From Candidatus Omnitrophota bacterium (GTDB lineage Bacteria; CAIJMQ01): 64,000 nucleotides of DNA. The notes below the pieces were generated by a model, which saw only the letters and a list, made by a program, of their open reading frames with translations, was not told the DNA's origin and searched no databases. Each line of letters starts with the position of its first letter. The stretch's first letter is position 1. The stretch covers positions 1-64,000 of the forward strand of contig JAHJCU010000004.1 of assembly GCA_018812925.1 (NCBI GenBank), given 5' to 3'. Position numbers and translations under genes: made by a program. Shown here in pieces: positions 58,494 through 64,000 of this stretch.

Positions 58494-59349
58494 TTCTGAT
58501 TTGCTCTCTTATTTTGTCCAATTCCGTTTTAACATGAATCACTTTTGAAGAAATGGGCGCATTGCATATTTTTGAACCCATTGTGTTTATTTCTCTAAGC
58601 ATTTCTTGCGATATAAAATCCATCCTTTTACCGGAACTAACTTTTTTATTTATTTCCTCAACAAACATTTTCAAATGAGAATAAACTCTTATCATTTCTT
58701 CTGTTATATCTACTTTTCCCGCCTGAATCATAACTTCCTGCGCTATCTTTTCCTTCAGTCCGTTATTTTTATGATTAGAAATCCTATGCTCTAATTTACC
58801 CTTATATTGTTTAAGAATTGACGGAAGTTCCTTTTTAATTTCTTTAACGGCTTTTGCAATAGCATTTATGCGTTTTTTAATATCCCTATGAAGTTCGGCT
58901 CCTTCTTTCTTTCTTACTTTAGTCAACCCATCCAATGTAATATTTATGTTTTTTTTCAAAAACGACCATAAATTTTTGTTTAAAAATGTCTTTTTATAAA
59001 TAAGCACATCAGGCAACCGCATCAATAAAGACAAACCTACTTCCTGTTTCAAACCCAGATTTCTTTTAACTTCTTCTAGACTTTTATGATAATTTTTTAA
59101 GAGCGCGGTATTTACACGAAAACTTTTTTCTTCTCCTCCATGTTCCCATTCTAAATGGAAATTAACTTGACCTCTTGCTATTTTATTTCTTATAAGCTTC
59201 TGTATGTCGACTTCTCCGCTTCTAAGTTCATCAGGCAGATGAGTACTTATTTCAAGAAAGCGGTGATTGAAACTACTTAAGACAAACGTGAAATCCCCCC
59301 ATTTTGACGGGACCTTTCGCGTTGCAGAACCGGTCATAGAAATGAACAT
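58483..59349 (-). CDS. yicC: YicC/YloC-family endoribonuclease
   Basis: ISMTGSATRKV..NHRFLEISTHLP, KEEGAELHRDIKKRINAI, DFISQEMLREINTMGSKICNAPISSKVIHVKTELDKIREQIRNVE. Confidence 0.93.
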   Translation of the reverse strand: MFISMTGSATRKVPSKWGDFTFVLSSFNHRFLEISTHLPDELRSGEVDIQKLIRNKIARGQVNFHLEWEHGGEEKSFRVNTALLKNYHKSLEEVKRNLGLKQEVGLSLLMRLPDVLIYKKTFLNKNLWSFLKKNINITLDGLTKVRKKEGAELHRDIKKRINAIAKAVKEIKKELPSILKQYKGKLEHRISNHKNNGLKEKIAQEVMIQAGKVDITEEMIRVYSHLKMFVEEINKKVSSGKRMDFISQEMLREINTMGSKICNAPISSKVIHVKTELDKIREQIRNVE

Positions 59350-59381
59350 AATTCACCTCACTTTAATTTTGAATAGAATTT

Positions 59382-60176
59382 TTATATAATCTTATCCGCC
59401 CTAAGCTTTTCTACGAGATTACTTGTTTTCTCATCTGCAGAAACGCCTTCAATCATTTCTCCCTTCCCTCTTCGAGGCGGAGAAAATATTTTTACAACTT
59501 GAGTGGCAGAGCCATTTAACCCTGTTTCTTCATCTGACATCCCCAAATCGTCTTTACCCCATTTTATAATTTCGGCTTTCTTCGCTTTAAGAATTCCTCT
59601 TATCGAAGCAAAACGCGGCTCATTTATATCCTTCGTAACCGTTATTATGCAAGGCATCAAAGCTTCTACTTCCTCATAAGCGTCTTCTACCGTCCTTCTT
59701 CCTTTTATTTTCTTATCTTCTACATCTAATTTGCTGACATAAGTAATTTGTGGAAGTGACAACGCCTCTGCAACTTCAGGACCTACCTGCGCAGTATCTC
59801 CGTCAATCGCCTGCTTACCGAAAATAACCAAATCGAACCCGCCTATTTTTTCAACAGCTTTTGCTAACGTTTTGGCAGTGGCCCAAGTATCCGAGCCCGC
59901 AAAAGCCATATCAGTAAGAAGTATTGCCTCATCCGCGCCCATTGCCAAAGCAGTCCTGAGAGCTTCTTCTGCTTGCGGAGGCCCCATTGTAACAATAGTT
60001 ACCTTTCCGCCATGTTTTTCTTTTATACGAATTGCTTCTTCTATTGCATTTACATCAAACGGATTTATGACTGCTGGGATTTTATTTCTTTCAAGAGTAT
60101 TAGTTTCGGGATTTATCGTTACTTCCTGAATATGTTCGCTGTCCGGAACCTGTTTTATACAGACAATTGTATTCAT
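59382..60176 (-). CDS. etfB: Electron transfer flavoprotein beta subunit
   Basis: IVCIKQVPDSEHIQ, INPFDVNAIEEAIRIKEKHGGKVTIVTMGPPQAEEALRTALAMGADEAILLTD, GKQAIDGDTAQVGPEVAEAL. Confidence 0.95.
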   Translation of the reverse strand: MNTIVCIKQVPDSEHIQEVTINPETNTLERNKIPAVINPFDVNAIEEAIRIKEKHGGKVTIVTMGPPQAEEALRTALAMGADEAILLTDMAFAGSDTWATAKTLAKAVEKIGGFDLVIFGKQAIDGDTAQVGPEVAEALSLPQITYVSKLDVEDKKIKGRRTVEDAYEEVEALMPCIITVTKDINEPRFASIRGILKAKKAEIIKWGKDDLGMSDEETGLNGSATQVVKIFSPPRRGKGEMIEGVSADEKTSNLVEKLRADKII

Positions 60177-60293
60177 AATGTCAGATATTATATCAAAAAA
60201 TTTGACATATAAAATTCTTTTTTATCTGGTTAGAACCTGTAATTAAAAAAAACGCTTCACCAAATATCAGTTTTGATATAATGTCGCATCACT

Positions 60294-61640
60294 ATGAATA
60301 AAAACGGCAGGACCCTCCCATTAAGAGTTAGCGGGCAAGTAAGACAAAATTTAAGGAATTTATTTATAGAGGGAGCATTTTGTTCGGCGATGATAGGGTT
60401 TACCGACCAATACATCACTCCCTTTGCTCTCGCGCTAAAAGCCACAAGCGCCCAAATAGGTATGCTTGCGGCTTTCCCCAGTTTTATAAGTTCCCTCATA
60501 CAATTAAAATCTGCAGACGTAACCGAACACTTAAAAAGCCGTGTCAGATTCATAACAATATTCATATTCTTTCACGCATTGATGTACATCCCGATTTTGC
60601 TGGTTCCGTTCATATTTAAAGAAAACCAAGTATTATGGTTGATATTATTTGTTACGATTATGGCTTCTTTTAACGCTTTCCCTGGTCCCGCGTGGACAAG
60701 CTTGATGTCTGACCACATTCCATCCAAATCCCGCGGCAAATATTTCGGATGGCGAAACAGACTTCTCGGTATAATAACTGTTGCAAGCGCTGTTCTGGCC
60801 GGATTTATACTGAATATATTTGGAAAAGATAATTTGACCGGTTTTGTAATAATATTAGCTTTCGCCTGCTTGGCAAGATTCATCTCCTGGTCTTTTTTGA
60901 GAAAAATGTATGAACCTCCGCTAAAAATTACAAAAGAGCATTATTTTACGTTTTGGGAATTTATAAGAAGAATTAAAAAATCTAATTTCGCAAAATTTGT
61001 TTTGTATGCCGCAAGTATAAGTTTTGCAGTAAGTATGTCGGGACCCTTTTTTGCAGTTTATATGCTTCGCGATTTAAACTTCAATTATATAACTTATATG
61101 GTCGTAACAATAAGTGCAATAGTTTCAACGCTTCTTGCAATGGGTATATGGGGTAAACACGCCGATGTCGTCGGGAATATGAGAGTTATACGGCTTACAT
61201 CTTTTCTCATACCGCTTGCTCCTATTTTGTGGCTATTTTCGCATAATATTGTTTATTTAATTCTAATACAACTCTTTGCAGGTTTTATATGGGCAGGTTA
61301 TAACCTTTCGGTATTCAATTTCGTCTACGATGCGGTTATGCCGGAAAAAAGAACACGCTGCGTTTCGTATTTCAACGTTATCAACGGTTGCGCCATTTGT
61401 ATCGGTTCGCTCACAGGCGGTTTTCTTGCAAAAAATCTACCGGCAGTTTTCGGATACAAATTACTCACTTTGTTCCTGTTATCAGGTATACTGCGCGCTA
61501 TATTCGTAATTTCAATTCTTCCGTTAATCAAAGAAGTAAGACGCGTTGAGAATATAAGCAGTTTAGACCTCTTTTTCAGCGTAACACGCTTACGTCCGAT
61601 AGGAGTTGAGGGAGGAAAACTCTTAAAACCTAAGTTTTAA
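60294..61640 (+). CDS. Major facilitator superfamily transporter
   Basis: About 12 hydrophobic segments; FPGPAWTSLMSDHIPSKSRGKYFGWRN; YNLSVFNFVYDAVMPEKRTRCVSYFNVINGCAICIGSLTGG. Confidence 0.88.
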   Translation: MNKNGRTLPLRVSGQVRQNLRNLFIEGAFCSAMIGFTDQYITPFALALKATSAQIGMLAAFPSFISSLIQLKSADVTEHLKSRVRFITIFIFFHALMYIPILLVPFIFKENQVLWLILFVTIMASFNAFPGPAWTSLMSDHIPSKSRGKYFGWRNRLLGIITVASAVLAGFILNIFGKDNLTGFVIILAFACLARFISWSFLRKMYEPPLKITKEHYFTFWEFIRRIKKSNFAKFVLYAASISFAVSMSGPFFAVYMLRDLNFNYITYMVVTISAIVSTLLAMGIWGKHADVVGNMRVIRLTSFLIPLAPILWLFSHNIVYLILIQLFAGFIWAGYNLSVFNFVYDAVMPEKRTRCVSYFNVINGCAICIGSLTGGFLAKNLPAVFGYKLLTLFLLSGILRAIFVISILPLIKEVRRVENISSLDLFFSVTRLRPIGVEGGKLLKPKF

Positions 61641-61747
61641 AAACTCGGTTTTCAGCACTTGTCCCCATGTTCTGATTTCGTCCCCGAGAAATCAATGGGG
61701 ATTATCGGTTATCGGTTTTCGGAACAACTGAAAAATCAAGATTTTAA

Positions 61748-62545
61748 TTATGTTTTGTTTATTCCTGTCGTATCACTGTTCGGCCAAATTAAATAGAACT
61801 CTAAATCAGCCAAAATTTCAGTATTTGCATACCAGATTTCATCTAATCCTTTTGGTAAATTTTCTATTAATGCCTCTTTGACAGATTTCTCCATTAGCCC
61901 TAAATTCATAGAAGAAATATCACTATTTTCTATCAACAAAATAGTTTGATAATCTCGTTTCTTATAAGTAACGAGTTTTTGGCTATTTTCATTAATAGTC
62001 TCATATAAGCGATCGACCAAAGTATTATCTTCGGGGGCAAATCGGACAACAAGAAAAGCGGGTTTTGATGAACGTCGCTTTTCAATCTGAATTTCAAACG
62101 GTATCTTTGGCACATTATATTTGCCACATCCGTATGGTAAAGCTGGGACATTTTCAAGAATCCATTTCTTTATACTATCCGTAAAGTCCGACCAATTAGT
62201 GCCAGTTGGAATTGCGTAAAATGGTACAGTAAGTCTAACTCTGTCAGAAAACTTACCAATTAGTTGTGATTTGATTTTACCAAAAACTTTCGTAAATCGT
62301 GCATCATCTCGACGCTGGTATTGAAATGTATCTATACTTGTATGTTCTATAGCGATTTTAAAACCATTCCCTCTTGCAATAGCATCAATTTCTTTTATTG
62401 AACCATTAACTTCATCAGGCCAAGCAACTATTGATAAAGGAACACCCTTCTTATTCACTAAATGTTTTACGAACGCCTTAATAACTACATCCTGATGCTC
62501 CTTTTGCACTATCACTTCGTCCCTTTTGCACTGACAATGTTCCAA
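61748..62545 (-). CDS. Hypothetical protein, possible restriction-endonuclease-like fold
   Basis: 265 aa; NGSIKEIDAIARGNGFKIAIEHTSID resembles a D..E.. nuclease core; weak. Confidence 0.4.
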   Translation of the reverse strand: MEHCQCKRDEVIVQKEHQDVVIKAFVKHLVNKKGVPLSIVAWPDEVNGSIKEIDAIARGNGFKIAIEHTSIDTFQYQRRDDARFTKVFGKIKSQLIGKFSDRVRLTVPFYAIPTGTNWSDFTDSIKKWILENVPALPYGCGKYNVPKIPFEIQIEKRRSSKPAFLVVRFAPEDNTLVDRLYETINENSQKLVTYKKRDYQTILLIENSDISSMNLGLMEKSVKEALIENLPKGLDEIWYANTEILADLEFYLIWPNSDTTGINKT

Positions 62546-63033
62546 GAGAAAGTTTGTTTTTCCTCTAAACTAAACCCAAGGTCGGCATCAAATGTCTGTG
62601 ATGTAAGAGACGCACAGTTTTCAGCAAGTGCATATTTAGGAGTAAGCCGATATTCTCTTGCAAGTTCTTCAGTTCCGTTTGAATTTTTAATAATAATTTT
62701 AACTGTTACTTCTGACACCGTCCAATTTGAGCCATTATAAACATCACACTCAATCCGTTTGTAATTAATTGATGCTTTACCAGTTAGTTTTGAAAGTTCA
62801 GAATCAGGTAAGGGTAATTCAATAGAAGCATCTAATCTCTTTACTCCTAATTGACGCCAACCACTGCTTAGTGAAAGAACCTCCGTTCGCCCTGTTAGTC
62901 TATCTATTCTTACAGGAGAAACATTATTCCCAACTTTCATCTGGTCATATCTATATCGTGTAGGCCATACAAAAATGCAGAACAAAAATATAATTACTAC
63001 TACTATCACTAAACCAACTATCTTATATTTCAT
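62512..63033 (-). CDS. Hypothetical membrane-anchored protein
   Basis: MKYKIVGLVIVVVIIFLFCIFVWPTRYRYDQ N-terminal TM. Confidence 0.6.
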   Translation of the reverse strand: MKYKIVGLVIVVVIIFLFCIFVWPTRYRYDQMKVGNNVSPVRIDRLTGRTEVLSLSSGWRQLGVKRLDASIELPLPDSELSKLTGKASINYKRIECDVYNGSNWTVSEVTVKIIIKNSNGTEELAREYRLTPKYALAENCASLTSQTFDADLGFSLEEKQTFSWNIVSAKGTK

Positions 63034-63151
63034 TATCTACCTCTCTTTCTTTCATCTTTTTTCTAAAAATCCTCAATTTTCATCTAAAACTGATGTTTTT
63101 TGCATAAAAACGCTCATTTTTCACTCAAAAACGTTAAAAAACCGCATTTTT

Positions 63152-63847
63152 TTAGAATTTATTATCAAGAAGTTCACAGTCTAGGAATGCTTTCTTTACT
63201 CTAACATAACTTGCAGGAATTTCCGGGGTGAAAGTGTCCTCTGAAAAAACAGGGTTATATTCTATACTCTCGCATTCGTAGGATTCTTTGAAAAAAGGGT
63301 CATTTTCAGGTCCGATTATATGTTCTTTCTTAAGGAGCACGTTTTTCTCTTTATCTATCCAATATTTAAGACTCACTTCCACCCTATCACGAGTACCCCC
63401 TATTTTGCAAACAATACAATCTCTTCCTGCCACTTTATCCTCACTGACCTGAACAGGAGCTCCAAACGGATTCATTGAGACAGGCATTTTCCAGAACGGT
63501 AGTTGTCTCCCGCTCCATTTCCATTTTTTCCATTTTGCAAGTTTTTCTTTTTTGTCAATATCATAAAACGTCGCATCGTCGTAGAGCCATCTATCGTTTA
63601 TGTTAAACTTTTTACCGGAAATACTGATATTAATCTTGTTTTCTTTCCCACCTATAATCTTAGCGCCTTTATATATCCACACACCCTTAAAACTCTTATC
63701 GTCAGCATTAACTTTCGTAATTAAATTATCTATACCTGACTCAGAATCATCCCTTTTTGAAGAACTGCAACCTGAAGAAGTTATTGTTATTAGTAATAAT
63801 AGAATAAAGAGTGCTTCTTTTTTAAAAAATTTGCGATTTTTATCCAT
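63152..63847 (-). CDS. Putative lipoprotein
   Basis: MDKNRKFFKKEALFILLLLITITSSGCSSSK lipobox. Confidence 0.7.
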   Translation of the reverse strand: MDKNRKFFKKEALFILLLLITITSSGCSSSKRDDSESGIDNLITKVNADDKSFKGVWIYKGAKIIGGKENKINISISGKKFNINDRWLYDDATFYDIDKKEKLAKWKKWKWSGRQLPFWKMPVSMNPFGAPVQVSEDKVAGRDCIVCKIGGTRDRVEVSLKYWIDKEKNVLLKKEHIIGPENDPFFKESYECESIEYNPVFSEDTFTPEIPASYVRVKKAFLDCELLDNKF

Positions 63848-63905
63848 TTTTGCGCAAAAACTGCTCATTTTTAATCAAAAATGCTTCAAAAAGTGCTATT
63901 TTGCT

Positions 63906-64000
63906 CTATTTTACTTTTTGCATCTTACTCCAAGTTTCTCCTCTGTCTTTGCTCGTGAAGTAATGGAGTTCATAGGTGGGCGCATCCCCTTGTGGCATAG
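63906..64000 (-). CDS. C-terminal end of a BNR/Asp-box protein truncated by the window edge
   Basis: Hand translation ..MPQGDAPTYELHYFTSKDRGETWSKMQKVK*; SKDRGETWS is an Asp-box motif. Confidence 0.6.
   Translation of the reverse strand, partial: MPQGDAPTYELHYFTSKDRGETWSKMQKVK

Overview
This 64 kb window comes from a Gram-negative (diderm) bacterium. LptD, RseP and a beta-barrel porin are present. The 16S and gene content suggest an uncultured candidate-phylum lineage, but I cannot place it from sequence alone. Most of the window is chromosomal housekeeping: ispG, proS, one complete rRNA operon (16S-tRNA-Ile-tRNA-Ala-23S-5S), lptD-polA, guaA(B), ilvD, rluD-like, map, ftsK, yebC, an EF-G paralogue, hflX, leuC/leuD, nadK, gmk, yicC and etfB. 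Accessory genes include an HNH-nuclease operon, a RelE/AbrB-type toxin-antitoxin pair, a GT4-GH130 cluster, sialidase-like and beta-helix surface proteins, and a four-helix-bundle (S23/IVP/Avd-like) gene. No CRISPR array, transposase, integrase, reverse transcriptase or prophage was seen. The most unusual signal is dispersed short-repeat structure that gene annotation does not explain. (A) Arrays of 7-bp units, usually as two facing (inverted) arms, occur at more than 15 loci. One array lies in frame inside leuC. Another pair of arms flanks the four-helix-bundle gene and supplies the leuD stop codon. (B) A family of roughly 70-155 bp elements has inverted ends ACCCCGTTAGA..TCTAACGGGGT. Members supply stop codons to ilvD, gmk and an ACT-domain gene, and one sits inside the M20 peptidase gene. 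(C) CTCCGACGTTACGTCGGAG-type and CCCGCC..GGCGGG palindromes sit inside ORFs and nested inside the heptad arrays. My leading hypothesis is that the four-helix-bundle gene with its heptad arms is a minimal mobile or repeat-generating element, and that the gene-less heptad arrays are its derivatives. This is inference from sequence layout only.
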